From Bacilli bacterium (lineage in GTDB: Bacteria > Bacillota_I > Bacilli_A > RFN20 > CAG-826): a DNA stretch of 64,000 bases. A program made the position numbers and the translations under genes. Positions 53,397 through 62,005 of this stretch are shown piece after piece; within the stretch, counting starts at the first letter, position 1; each line of letters starts with the position of its first letter. Where the stretch lies: the NCBI GenBank assembly GCA_024408505.1, contig JAKSUZ010000001.1, positions 64,206 to 128,205 on the forward strand, given 5' to 3'. Below the pieces are notes generated by a model. It was not told where the DNA came from. It saw only the letters and a list, made by a program, of their open reading frames with translations, and did no database searches.

Positions 53397-55157
53397 TTAA
53401 TCGATTAAACGAAATAGTTTATTTCTAACTTTTGCAAACATAATTATATTTAATGCTCTAAATAAATATTTGCGGAATGACCAATTTCCAAACATGGAAC
53501 AATAAGTATTGTGCTGAAAATCTTTTGAAATACTTACTTTAGTAAAATTGCTTATGTCAAGCCTGTTAGGATAAGCAACAAAATGATTAATCCATTCAAT
53601 AAGATCTTCACACGAAACATTTAAATAACTGTCATCAAAAATTTTCTTAAAAATTTCAGCAAATTTCAAAGCCCCTTCTGAAATAGCAGGATAAATTTGC
53701 ATATTTACCTTTTCGCTTTCGTTAGCGGATTTGAATATAGCCTTCCCGCCAATGACATCGATAATCGGCGCTTCAGGTGCAGACATTAAAAATTCCATAA
53801 TTTCCCATCGATAAGCAAAATGTATAATGTGTTTATGGAAAGATATATAAGGGTGGCTTCTTTTCTTACTTTTCGAAGAAAAAACCTGAAAATAAGATCC
53901 AATGTAAGAACGATTTTTATCAACGGCGCTTAATAAGTTTTGTGATGAAAAATTTGATGTGGTAGTATCAACCACTGCTACTTTATCCTTTTTAAAACAC
54001 TTATTTAAATAAGACAAGTAGTCTTTTTTCTTATTTTCTGATAATTTTTTGTACTCTTCTTTGTGCTTGTTAAAAAAATCCATCGCTTCTAGGTAAGTAA
54101 AACGCGAATTATTATTAATAGGTACCTCGTTTTTAAAATAATCAAAAATTGAATTTAATGCACGAAGTTCACGCTTCTTACTTTTATACATATCAGATGA
54201 TTGGTAATCTAAATTTATAAGTACATTAATTTTTCGTGGAGCGTACAAATAATGAGAATTGTATTTATGGTTGGTAATTAAATCAAAAATGCGCTTAAGT
54301 GTATAACCGTCCCTTGCTATGAAAGCAACATCGTTAATTTTGTTAGCATCTAGTTTATCGCTTAGCCACATCATGAACGAAAGTATAATTGGACCGCCAT
54401 TAGTAAAACCGAAATCGTACCAATAATCATCTTTTTTAGACGAAATCATAAATTGCGAAATAATCGCCAAGTATATTGAAATCGCTAAACTTTTTTTATT
54501 CCAACGATAAAGCGACCTAAATTTTTGATTATCTTTTAACAGCGCTTTTCTTGGCGCTTGTAATAATATTGCATCTAGTCCGACTGATTTAGCCTTGTAT
54601 ACATCAGCGTAATATAAGTCGCCTATGTGGAGTATATCTTTTGCATTACATTTATTATCTTCAACTACAAATTTAAATAATTTAGCCGAATTTTTAGTTA
54701 TACCGATTTCGGATGAAACATACATTTTTTTATAACCAATTATTTTGTTTGTAGCAAGTAATCTAGACAAAACAATTGAACTTAAATACATATCAGAAAC
54801 AATAATTATTGTTTTGTTTAGTTTTTTAGCGTATTGAAATAATTCATGACCAATTGGATTTATGAGATTCAATTTGCTTTCGCACGCTATCTCTTCATTT
54901 TTAATGTGTTTGAATTTCTCTGGAATATAACTATAAATGTCCTCAATAGTAATTTCTTTAGAAAGACTGTGGATTCTAGCCTTTCTTTCAGCCTTGATTC
55001 TTGCTTTATGAAATCCTTTTAATTTATATTTATCTTCAATATATAAAAATAAATCCGTTGGCTTCATAAACGGACGGAGAATTAATGTATCAAAAATATC
55101 GAAAGATATAATCTTATGATTTGCGATCTGTTCTTTGATAAATTTCAAATCATACAT
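53397..55157 (-). CDS. HAD-family protein linked to surface polysaccharide genes
   Basis: 586 residues. The N-terminal ~210 residues carry HAD motifs: ISFDIFDTLIL, IIIVSDMYLS and DILHIGDLYYADV, with the catalytic Asp pair in the first. A longer C-terminal region of about 350 residues has no recognised domain. Large HAD-like proteins of this type occur in glycan clusters beside glycosyltransferases. It is flanked on both sides by tRNA genes. Confidence 0.78.
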   Translation of the reverse strand: MYDLKFIKEQIANHKIISFDIFDTLILRPFMKPTDLFLYIEDKYKLKGFHKARIKAERKARIHSLSKEITIEDIYSYIPEKFKHIKNEEIACESKLNLINPIGHELFQYAKKLNKTIIIVSDMYLSSIVLSRLLATNKIIGYKKMYVSSEIGITKNSAKLFKFVVEDNKCNAKDILHIGDLYYADVYKAKSVGLDAILLQAPRKALLKDNQKFRSLYRWNKKSLAISIYLAIISQFMISSKKDDYWYDFGFTNGGPIILSFMMWLSDKLDANKINDVAFIARDGYTLKRIFDLITNHKYNSHYLYAPRKINVLINLDYQSSDMYKSKKRELRALNSIFDYFKNEVPINNNSRFTYLEAMDFFNKHKEEYKKLSENKKKDYLSYLNKCFKKDKVAVVDTTTSNFSSQNLLSAVDKNRSYIGSYFQVFSSKSKKRSHPYISFHKHIIHFAYRWEIMEFLMSAPEAPIIDVIGGKAIFKSANESEKVNMQIYPAISEGALKFAEIFKKIFDDSYLNVSCEDLIEWINHFVAYPNRLDISNFTKVSISKDFQHNTYCSMFGNWSFRKYLFRALNIIMFAKVRNKLFRLID

Positions 55158-55168
55158 AACTTTAATTG

Positions 55169-55245
55169 TGGTGGCTGAGGAGGGACTCGGACCCCCGACA
55201 CGCCGGGTATGAGCCGACTGCTCTAACCAACTGAGCTACTCAGCC
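55169..55245 (-). tRNA. Elongator tRNA-Met (CAT)
   Basis: 77 bases with encoded CCA. Acceptor GGCTGAG/CTCAGCC with a normal G1:C72. The anticodon loop CTCATAC has T33 as usual. The T-loop TCCGAGT has C55 where T is expected, like tRNA-fMet in this window. Confidence 0.93.
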
Positions 55246-55250
55246 ACATT

Positions 55251-55326
55251 TGGTGGAGCCAAAGGGGATTGAACCCTCGACCTCATGCTTGCAAAGCACG
55301 CGTTCTCCCAGCTGAACTATGGCCCC
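55251..55326 (-). tRNA. tRNA-Ala (TGC)
   Basis: 76 bases with encoded CCA. The acceptor pairs GGGGCCA with TGGCTCC and so contains G3:T70, the alanine identity pair. The anticodon loop TTTGCAA gives TGC. The T-loop is normal. Confidence 0.96.
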
Positions 55327-55331
55327 ATGAA

Positions 55332-55408
55332 TGGTTGGGATGATGGGATTTGAACCCACGACCTTCTGCTCCCAAAGCAGACGCGATACCAAGCTACGCT
55401 ACATCCCA
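55332..55408 (-). tRNA. tRNA-Pro (TGG)
   Basis: 77 bases with encoded CCA. The anticodon loop TTTGGGA gives TGG. The acceptor starts with T1:A72 rather than the usual C1:G72 for proline, a mild deviation. The T-loop TTCAAAT is normal. Confidence 0.94.
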
Positions 55409-55415
55409 ATAATTT

Positions 55416-55492
55416 TGGCGCGCCAGACAGGAGTCGAACCCGTAACCTTTTGGTTCGTAGCCAAACACTCTATCCAGTTGAGCTACTGGCGC
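55416..55492 (-). tRNA. tRNA-Arg (ACG)
   Basis: 77 bases with encoded CCA. The anticodon loop CTACGAA gives ACG, which becomes ICG when TadA is present. Acceptor GCGCCAG/CTGGCGC pairs fully. The T-loop TTCGACT is normal. Confidence 0.95.
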
Positions 55493-55505
55493 ACTTAATT
55501 GATAC

Positions 55506-55579
55506 TGGAGCATCCTGTCGGAGTTGAACCAACGCTCATTGAGTTGCAGTCAATTGCCTTACCACTTGGCTAAGGATGC
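55506..55579 (-). tRNA. tRNA-Cys (GCA)
   Basis: 74 bases with encoded CCA. The anticodon loop CTGCAAC gives GCA. Acceptor GCATCCT/AGGATGC pairs fully, with T73 as expected for tRNA-Cys identity. The T-loop TTCAACT is normal. Confidence 0.95.
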
Positions 55580-55640
55580 ATTTAGACCAGTGCGAAATAT
55601 TATATCATTAGTGAATTTAAATAGTAAATTTATTTAGTGA

Positions 55641-56951
55641 TTATTGCTTGATTGTAGTGTGACTACGCTTAATTTTTGACCACTTGCTTTTTAGGATAAT
55701 ACCTTTAATCACCGCAATTGCTTCAATAATCATAAATGCTGGGAAGAAAACGACTGATATTAATACGACTTTTTTATTTGTAATAAAAAGACGTTTTCTT
55801 TCGGCGATATACGAAATCGCAGGTTGAAACCAAAATGGTACAAACAAAGCAGCGCATAAAACGATGATAATAAAGATGGTGAACCATTTAATATCAAAAG
55901 TTCCTAATCCCCATATATTCATTGGACCAACTATGCCAGTATAAATAAGAGAATAGATGTAATAAAATGGAAACCAAACGCAGGCCACAAACGAACCGGG
56001 GATAATTGCAATGTTTGTATATTGATCTAAATAAGATAATTTTGTGCCAAATGGAATATCTTTTTTAAACAAATTCTTAAAGAAATGTCCTAGACATTTA
56101 ATTCCGCTTGTCCAAAATAATTTATTAAGACCGCCGCCCATCCTTGAATTACGTTTAAACACGTCATCTAAGGTTGTAGGTTGATCTTCATAAACAACTG
56201 CTTCATCAATATATTCAACAATAAGTTTATCGTTAATTAGGCGTTTTAGAGTAAACTCTAAATCTTCGCTATTGCTTAATGCATCCCAATTAAACGCTAA
56301 ATCACTTCTTATCATTGAAGTCGGTCCATTCATTACGCAACCGAAACGAAGAGCGCTTCTTCCAACGCATGCAATTCGTGAATCACGGATATACCAAAGA
56401 CCGGACATACACGAAATTACATTATCGGTTAAATTACGACTATTTTCGAAAGTACGTCCAATTGCCACTCCATCATCTGCAGCTTTATTACACGCTTTTA
56501 AATAATTCTTATCAATTTGATTATCAGCATCAATTAATACGAAGTATTCAGTTTTATATCCTTCATTTTTTAAAGCATCTAAACCATGTCTCATATTTGT
56601 GCCTAAACTTGGTTTACAAATATCAGCATCATTAACTTCAATAACCCGTGCTCCGTTTTCGCGAGCAATCTTTGCGGTGTTATCCTTACAATTGTGCGCG
56701 AACACAATAACGTTAAATTTATCCTTGGGATAATCTACTAATAAACTAGACTTAACCGAATCAGCAATCACGTCTTCTTCATCGTGAGCGCGAATAATGA
56801 TTGTAAAATGATGGACCTTTTTTGCCTCTGGATATTTTCTTGGTTTAAGGAAACAGAGAAACATAAATAAAAATTGAAATAAAAATAAACCGCCAAAAAG
56901 AATTATGATAGCAATATTTATCCACCAAATAATGTTATTAAATAATTCCAT
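55641..56951 (-). CDS. Membrane GT2 glycosyltransferase
   Basis: 436 residues. An N-terminal membrane helix (about 10-35) precedes a GT-A domain: TIIIRAHDEEDVI, DADNQID and, after the acceptor Asp region, FKRNSRMGGGL. Two to three C-terminal helices follow (about 310-430). The layout is that of cellulose/hyaluronan-synthase-like and polysaccharide chain-elongating enzymes, though the QxxRW motif is not seen as such. Two bases separate it from the ABC-2 permease gene, so it may belong to that operon and supply the exporter's substrate. Confidence 0.82.
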   Translation of the reverse strand: MELFNNIIWWINIAIIILFGGLFLFQFLFMFLCFLKPRKYPEAKKVHHFTIIIRAHDEEDVIADSVKSSLLVDYPKDKFNVIVFAHNCKDNTAKIARENGARVIEVNDADICKPSLGTNMRHGLDALKNEGYKTEYFVLIDADNQIDKNYLKACNKAADDGVAIGRTFENSRNLTDNVISCMSGLWYIRDSRIACVGRSALRFGCVMNGPTSMIRSDLAFNWDALSNSEDLEFTLKRLINDKLIVEYIDEAVVYEDQPTTLDDVFKRNSRMGGGLNKLFWTSGIKCLGHFFKNLFKKDIPFGTKLSYLDQYTNIAIIPGSFVACVWFPFYYIYSLIYTGIVGPMNIWGLGTFDIKWFTIFIIIVLCAALFVPFWFQPAISYIAERKRLFITNKKVVLISVVFFPAFMIIEAIAVIKGIILKSKWSKIKRSHTTIKQ

Positions 56952-56953
56952 AA

Positions 56954-57976
56954 TTATTTCTTCTTACGAATTTTAATTTTGCCATGTAATTTGCCACGAA
57001 GGTTCCGATCAAGGAATAATATGTTAAGAATAATGAAGAAAACCGCGAACACAATAATAGCTAAAGCCATGAATCCAGGAGTTACTTCAGTGCCGAAAAA
57101 ATTAATATTCATAGAAAGAGTGCTACTAAGTTTGTTAGTAATATCAATAATTTCAGAATGAGTAAATTGCCCTGTACTTTCTAAATATTGAGTAAAATTA
57201 TTGTAATAATCTTGCAAACAGAAAGTTCTCAATAAGCCAGCTGAATACGTCCCCGGGAAAAATAACGGAATATTTTTTGCAATATCAGGTAGCATTGATA
57301 TCGGCATAAACGCACCGATCATAAATCCAGAACCGCTCGATACAATAACTGATATGCTGTTATAGGTATTGTAATTAGTTAAAAAGCTTGCGATAAAACA
57401 AGTGATTAAAGAGGCTGAAATAACTGATAATAGTAAAATTGGAATTAGCAAAAATGTATGGCCTACTGAAATGTGAAATCCCCCAAGCCCTCCTAAGTAA
57501 AGATATGAAACCAAAAGAACACAAAAACATATTAAGAAAGTTGCCAGTATATTAAATATGACATAGGATGCATTAATCGAACGACGAGAAATTGGCGAAG
57601 AAACAAAATCCTTACTAACACCATTTAAACGATCGGTTATCATAATTGTACACGTATTAAGCGAAACAGAAATGCATGAAACAGCAACTATACCAGAAAG
57701 CATCCATCCATCCGCTAATAAAGACGCGCCTTTCATAACGTCTTCAGTAATCTTCCCGGGATTATCACTAAACAATTCTTTTAATCCTGAATTAATGGCA
57801 CTAACTTGCAATTGACGTAAAAATATAACGTAAAGAATTAGTGTAATCATCGGCACTAAAAGCGCAAAAACCACACTAATCTTGTTCTTAAAGAACACTT
57901 TAAAATGTCTTCTTACTAATGTGAAATAAACGCGGCGGTTATGATTAGTATGAACTTCGCGAGAAAAGAAACTCAT
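56954..57976 (-). CDS. ABC-2 type transporter permease
   Basis: 340 residues, with an N-terminal basic stretch, a first helix near 33-55, a loop, and five more helices to about 328 ending in a charged tail. The DrrB/YadH pattern of drug, lipid or polysaccharide export permeases fits. It starts on the last base of the ATPase gene stop, so it is co-translated with it. Confidence 0.88.
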   Translation of the reverse strand: MSFFSREVHTNHNRRVYFTLVRRHFKVFFKNKISVVFALLVPMITLILYVIFLRQLQVSAINSGLKELFSDNPGKITEDVMKGASLLADGWMLSGIVAVSCISVSLNTCTIMITDRLNGVSKDFVSSPISRRSINASYVIFNILATFLICFCVLLVSYLYLGGLGGFHISVGHTFLLIPILLLSVISASLITCFIASFLTNYNTYNSISVIVSSGSGFMIGAFMPISMLPDIAKNIPLFFPGTYSAGLLRTFCLQDYYNNFTQYLESTGQFTHSEIIDITNKLSSTLSMNINFFGTEVTPGFMALAIIVFAVFFIILNILFLDRNLRGKLHGKIKIRKKK

Positions 57977-58905
57977 TACTTTTTGCCTCCCACCACATTT
58001 AAGAAAACACTATTCATGTCACCTTTTTCTACTTCGAAATCTGGAATGTATTTTCCGTACTTTTCAAGTAGTTTTTTCGCATCAGCGCTGTTTTTAATTT
58101 TGATTCGATACGCTTCAGCATCACTATCGTAGGTATATTTATACCCTTTAATATTTTTTTCAAAAACATTATTTTTCTTTTGATAAGCGACTAACGTGTC
58201 AGTCGAAAAACGATTCTTTAATTCGTTTGGCGTACCTTCAGCGATAATTTTGCCCTTGTTCATAATTACTACATAACTAGCTTTCTCAGCTTCTTCAAGA
58301 TAATGCGTGGTAAGAAAAACTGTCATACCAGTTCTTTCTCTTACTTCATCAATTAATTTCCACACATCAAGTCGAGTTTTTGGATCTAGACCAGTGGTAG
58401 GTTCATCAAGCATTAATAATTTTGGCTCATGAATTAATGCGCGCGCAATATCGACACGACGTTTTTGCCCGCCTGATAATTTATCAACTTCTTGATCTAG
58501 AATAGGATCTAAATTTAGAATCTTGCTAACACGTTCAATCGATTTTTTAAGCGCATCTTTTTTCAAACGATAAAATCGAGCTCTAATGGTAAGATTTTCT
58601 CTTACAGTTAATAATCCATCTAAAACTGAATTTTGGAATACAATTCCAATTTTTTCTTTCACTATTGCGTTATCTTTAATTAAATCGCATCCATCAATAT
58701 TAATATCACCACTATCTTTTTCCAAAGTTGAAGAGATAATGTTAATAGTAGTAGATTTGCCAGCGCCATTAACACCTAAAAAAGCAAAAAGCGCGCCTCT
58801 TTTTACGGTAAAAGAAATATCATCAACCGCTTTCAAAACACCATAGCTTTTCTTTAGGTGTGAGACTTTAATAAAATAGTCACGTTTTGACTGCGTATTT
58901 TTCAT
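57976..58905 (-). CDS. ABC-2 type transporter ATPase
   Basis: 309 residues. Walker A GVNGAGKSTT, signature LSGGQKRRVDIARA, Walker B LMLDEPTTGLD and H-loop TTHYLEEAE. The ~80-residue C-terminal tail fits the DUF4162 region of DrrA-type exporters. Partner permease follows. A weak AAGG precedes the ATG. Confidence 0.94.
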   Translation of the reverse strand: MKNTQSKRDYFIKVSHLKKSYGVLKAVDDISFTVKRGALFAFLGVNGAGKSTTINIISSTLEKDSGDINIDGCDLIKDNAIVKEKIGIVFQNSVLDGLLTVRENLTIRARFYRLKKDALKKSIERVSKILNLDPILDQEVDKLSGGQKRRVDIARALIHEPKLLMLDEPTTGLDPKTRLDVWKLIDEVRERTGMTVFLTTHYLEEAEKASYVVIMNKGKIIAEGTPNELKNRFSTDTLVAYQKKNNVFEKNIKGYKYTYDSDAEAYRIKIKNSADAKKLLEKYGKYIPDFEVEKGDMNSVFLNVVGGKK

Positions 58906-58910
58906 ACCTT

Positions 58911-58925
58911 ATATATATTATATAT
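58911..58925. promoter_or_regulatory. AT palindrome in the ABC-2 promoter
   Basis: ATATATA and TATATAT arms around one base; TATAAT of the likely -10 is contained. It shares 14 bases with the palindrome at 32090-32104 when the strand is reversed. The region lies only 5 bases from the ATG and overlaps the potD stop codon. Confidence 0.3.
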
Positions 58926-60361
58926 TAAGCGGTTTTAATTTTTCTTTCTTTTCTTTGCTTTTTGTTTCTAAAACGTAAAACAACAACCATTGTAATAGCT
59001 GTAATAATAATTGCGATTTCTACAACAAATAATACAATTGCCCAAGTCGGAAGTGACTCATGTTTAACCTCTTCCCACATTTTTAAAATAAGATCGTTAT
59101 TTTTTCCATAATCTTTCATAACCATCAACGAATCAGTTACTTCTTCTTTTGGAAATTGTGCGACTATTTGACGGTTTTCATATTTTGTATCAATAGTTAA
59201 TTCTTTGCCTTCGCCAAAAAAATAACTAACAGGATAAGTAGTAGCGCTGTTACTAGAAGTAGGAGCATATATATCATTGTAATAATTAAAAACATCTTCA
59301 CTAGCGATTGAAGAGGTATAACCAATTGCTTTTATATTTTCAATCGCGTTTTTTGAATCAGAAAGAAAATCTAAAAATTGATACGCTAATTCTTTATTCG
59401 CGTTCTTTTGCAATGTCCAGCAGTCAAACCAAAGGTTACTGCCCTCATCAGGAATAGAATAATAAAGCATTAAATTCTTTTCGCTTTCTGCGTTGTTTAT
59501 TGCTTTAACTGCATCACCACTCCAAGCAGTATCAATACCAATTTTTTCTGTAACAATATCTTCTTTACCACTATCAACCTCAAAACCAAAGATATTATCT
59601 CTTAGTTTTAAGAGATCGTTTTTAACTGCGTTAATATGTTCGTTAGCGTTACTATCATCTTCTCCGCCATAGTTAAATACGGTTTGTCTCTCTTCAATTG
59701 TTTTACTTTTGTCTTTAAAAAATTCACCATTAGAGTGAATAAGTCCAACTGCGTAGGTATCTCGCATTGAATCTTTAACCGAAATAGTTTTTTGAAAACG
59801 TGTATCCCAAAGCGAATCAAAAGTTCTCATATCTTTATCGATCATTTCTTTCGCATCAATTTTTCTTTCTTTGAATAAATAAAAATTAGGATTATAGAGT
59901 AGCCCAAAGGTGCCCCACATGTAGCACATACTATAATCATCTAGATTATAATTATTGCCCCAAGTAATCGATTTTAAACGATTACGAATAAACTTTGATG
60001 CATTAGTGTCATAATTTGGAATGTACTTATAATCCATTTTTTCTAGTAAATCTAAGTTCACTAGCTTTTGAACCATATAATCACTAGCGCATACTAAATC
60101 ATATTTAGTCTTTCCAGTTTTTAAAGTATTAAACATGTTTTCCATCGTATCAAAGGTCTCATAAATCACTTTGACTCGTTGACCTTTTTCATCCAGCATT
60201 TTCTTTTCAAACGCTTCGGTCATGCCTTCGGCAATATAATCTTCACTATTAAGAACTCTTAAATATGAAACGTTAGGATCATTTTGTGTACAAGAAAAAA
60301 GTAGAGGCGAGGTCATTAATAAAGTAGGAACGAGTAAAAGCGCTTTTTTAACGAACGCCAT
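58925..60361 (-). CDS. potD: Spermidine/putrescine-binding lipoprotein PotD with C-terminal membrane helix
   Basis: 478 residues. Lipoprotein signal peptide (lipobox LFSC, Cys24), then a periplasmic-binding type II fold with YIAEGMTEAFEKK, YDLVCASDYMV, DTAWSGDAV and NLWFDCWTLQK. Unusually, a hydrophobic helix of about 25 residues (near 445-468) and a basic tail follow at the C-terminus, absent in ordinary PotD. The ribosome site AAGGAG is within the end of potC. It delivers polyamines to PotABC. Fusion-type or anchored PotCD forms are known in some Mollicutes and Gram-positives. Confidence 0.9.
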   Translation of the reverse strand: MAFVKKALLLVPTLLMTSPLLFSCTQNDPNVSYLRVLNSEDYIAEGMTEAFEKKMLDEKGQRVKVIYETFDTMENMFNTLKTGKTKYDLVCASDYMVQKLVNLDLLEKMDYKYIPNYDTNASKFIRNRLKSITWGNNYNLDDYSMCYMWGTFGLLYNPNFYLFKERKIDAKEMIDKDMRTFDSLWDTRFQKTISVKDSMRDTYAVGLIHSNGEFFKDKSKTIEERQTVFNYGGEDDSNANEHINAVKNDLLKLRDNIFGFEVDSGKEDIVTEKIGIDTAWSGDAVKAINNAESEKNLMLYYSIPDEGSNLWFDCWTLQKNANKELAYQFLDFLSDSKNAIENIKAIGYTSSIASEDVFNYYNDIYAPTSSNSATTYPVSYFFGEGKELTIDTKYENRQIVAQFPKEEVTDSLMVMKDYGKNNDLILKMWEEVKHESLPTWAIVLFVVEIAIIITAITMVVVLRFRNKKQRKERKIKTA

Positions 60362-61211
60362 TTTTCATTCTCCTTAATTTACGTTTAATGCCTGAGTTCC
60401 TAGCAAAATGATTACGATAAATTGTAATAACAATTATTGCAGTTAAAATAAGTAAGAAAAGAATGGTGGTTAACGCTCTAAGTTCAGGAGGAATTGGCCC
60501 TTTCTTGATTTTGGCTTGCACTAAAGTAGATAATGTTTCAATTGATTTATCACCGCTTAACAATCCAGGCCCACGGAGGAAGGCGCTTACGATAAAGTCA
60601 TCAAGTGAAAGCGTCATTGAAAGTAAGAACCCACTAATTACTCCTGGAATAATTTGAGGGATAACTGCTTTAAATAAAGCAATCCTAGGCGTACAGCCTA
60701 AATCCATTGCTGCTTCATATAAATTAGGATCCATTTGTTGTAGTTTTGGTTTTACTGATAAATACACAAATGGTAACGATAAACATACGTGTCCAATTAA
60801 TAAAGTGAAGAAAGAGAAGATGGAAGTACGGAAAATATATGTTCCTAAGAACACGAATAAAACAGTTAATGATAATGCCATAACAATTTCAGCATTAACA
60901 ACTGGAATTTGAGTCACGGCTTCAATCGCTCTTTTACTTCTCTTTTTACTATAGAAAGTGCCAATCGCACCTAAGGTGCCTAATAAAACTGATACTATAC
61001 TAGAAATTAGGGCAATGATGATGGTATTACCTAAAGCAACCATAATTTCATGACTTTGGAATAAACGTGGAAATAGATCAAATGAAAATCCAGTCCATAC
61101 ACCAATGTTCGCCGATTCGGTAAAGGAAAATACAACCAATAAAAGAATTGGTAAATACATCAAAAATAAAATGAGATAAATATAAATATTTGCAAATATT
61201 TTCTTTACCAT
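60348..61211 (-). CDS. potC: Spermidine/putrescine ABC transporter permease PotC
   Basis: 287 residues, six membrane helices, and the EAA loop EAAMDLGCTPRIALFKAVIPQI that contacts PotA. Overlaps potD by 14 bases and potB by 7. The AGGTGG ribosome site is in the last codons of potB. Confidence 0.93.
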   Translation of the reverse strand: MVKKIFANIYIYLILFLMYLPILLLVVFSFTESANIGVWTGFSFDLFPRLFQSHEIMVALGNTIIIALISSIVSVLLGTLGAIGTFYSKKRSKRAIEAVTQIPVVNAEIVMALSLTVLFVFLGTYIFRTSIFSFFTLLIGHVCLSLPFVYLSVKPKLQQMDPNLYEAAMDLGCTPRIALFKAVIPQIIPGVISGFLLSMTLSLDDFIVSAFLRGPGLLSGDKSIETLSTLVQAKIKKGPIPPELRALTTILFLLILTAIIVITIYRNHFARNSGIKRKLRRMKNGVR

Positions 61212-62005
61212 GTTCCACCTCTTACTTCTGGCTCACGCGAAAAACGACGTGTCGCTAACATAGATAAGAAAATGATAATTAACATTATTAAGGCAAGGAA
61301 ACTACCAGTATTCCATTGTGAGTTCGAAAATGAAATATAAATGGAATTACCAAAAAGAGTAATTTTTCCTTCGCTTAATGTATCGCTAATAACATAGCTA
61401 CTCATTGTCGGCATAAATACCATCGTAGCTGCACTAGCAACACCGGGTAATGATTGAGGAATAATATTCTTAATAAACACTTGAGTAGGCGTAGCGCCTA
61501 AATCACTCGCTGCTTCAATTTGACTCTTATCTAACTTAAGCATCGTTGTATATAAAGGTAAGATGGTAAAAGGTATGAAGTTATAGACCATACCAATTAA
61601 AGTTGCAAGATATGGAGTTCTACCACCATTAACGCCTAACCAAGTTAATAAATCACGTGTGGCGCCGGTTCGTAAAACGAAGTTAATCCACATCGGCATA
61701 ATAAATAAAGTAATTAAAACTCCGTTACGATTAATCTTTTTATCAGCTAAAAAATAAGCTAAAGGATAAGCAATGATTAAACATAAGATAGTAGTTTGAA
61801 GAGCGATAAAAACCGAGTTAATTAATATCGACACCTTAGTAGGCGTTGAAAAGAAATCTATTAAAGCTTGTGCTGAAAAGAAACCATCTTTATCCGTAAA
61901 TGCATAAAAGATAATTAAAAGAATTGGCAAAAGAATAAATAAAATTAAAAAGATTACGTATGGTATACAAAGGTACTTTCTTTGAAACCTAAGCGTCCTC
62001 TTCAT
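61205..62005 (-). CDS. potB: Spermidine/putrescine ABC transporter permease PotB
   Basis: 266 residues, six helices, EAA loop EAASDLGATPTQVFIKNIIPQS. It overlaps the potA stop by 17 bases with GGAGAT as ribosome site. Forms the heteromeric channel with PotC. Confidence 0.93.
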   Translation of the reverse strand: MKRTLRFQRKYLCIPYVIFLILFILLPILLIIFYAFTDKDGFFSAQALIDFFSTPTKVSILINSVFIALQTTILCLIIAYPLAYFLADKKINRNGVLITLFIMPMWINFVLRTGATRDLLTWLGVNGGRTPYLATLIGMVYNFIPFTILPLYTTMLKLDKSQIEAASDLGATPTQVFIKNIIPQSLPGVASAATMVFMPTMSSYVISDTLSEGKITLFGNSIYISFSNSQWNTGSFLALIMLIIIFLSMLATRRFSREPEVRGGTW

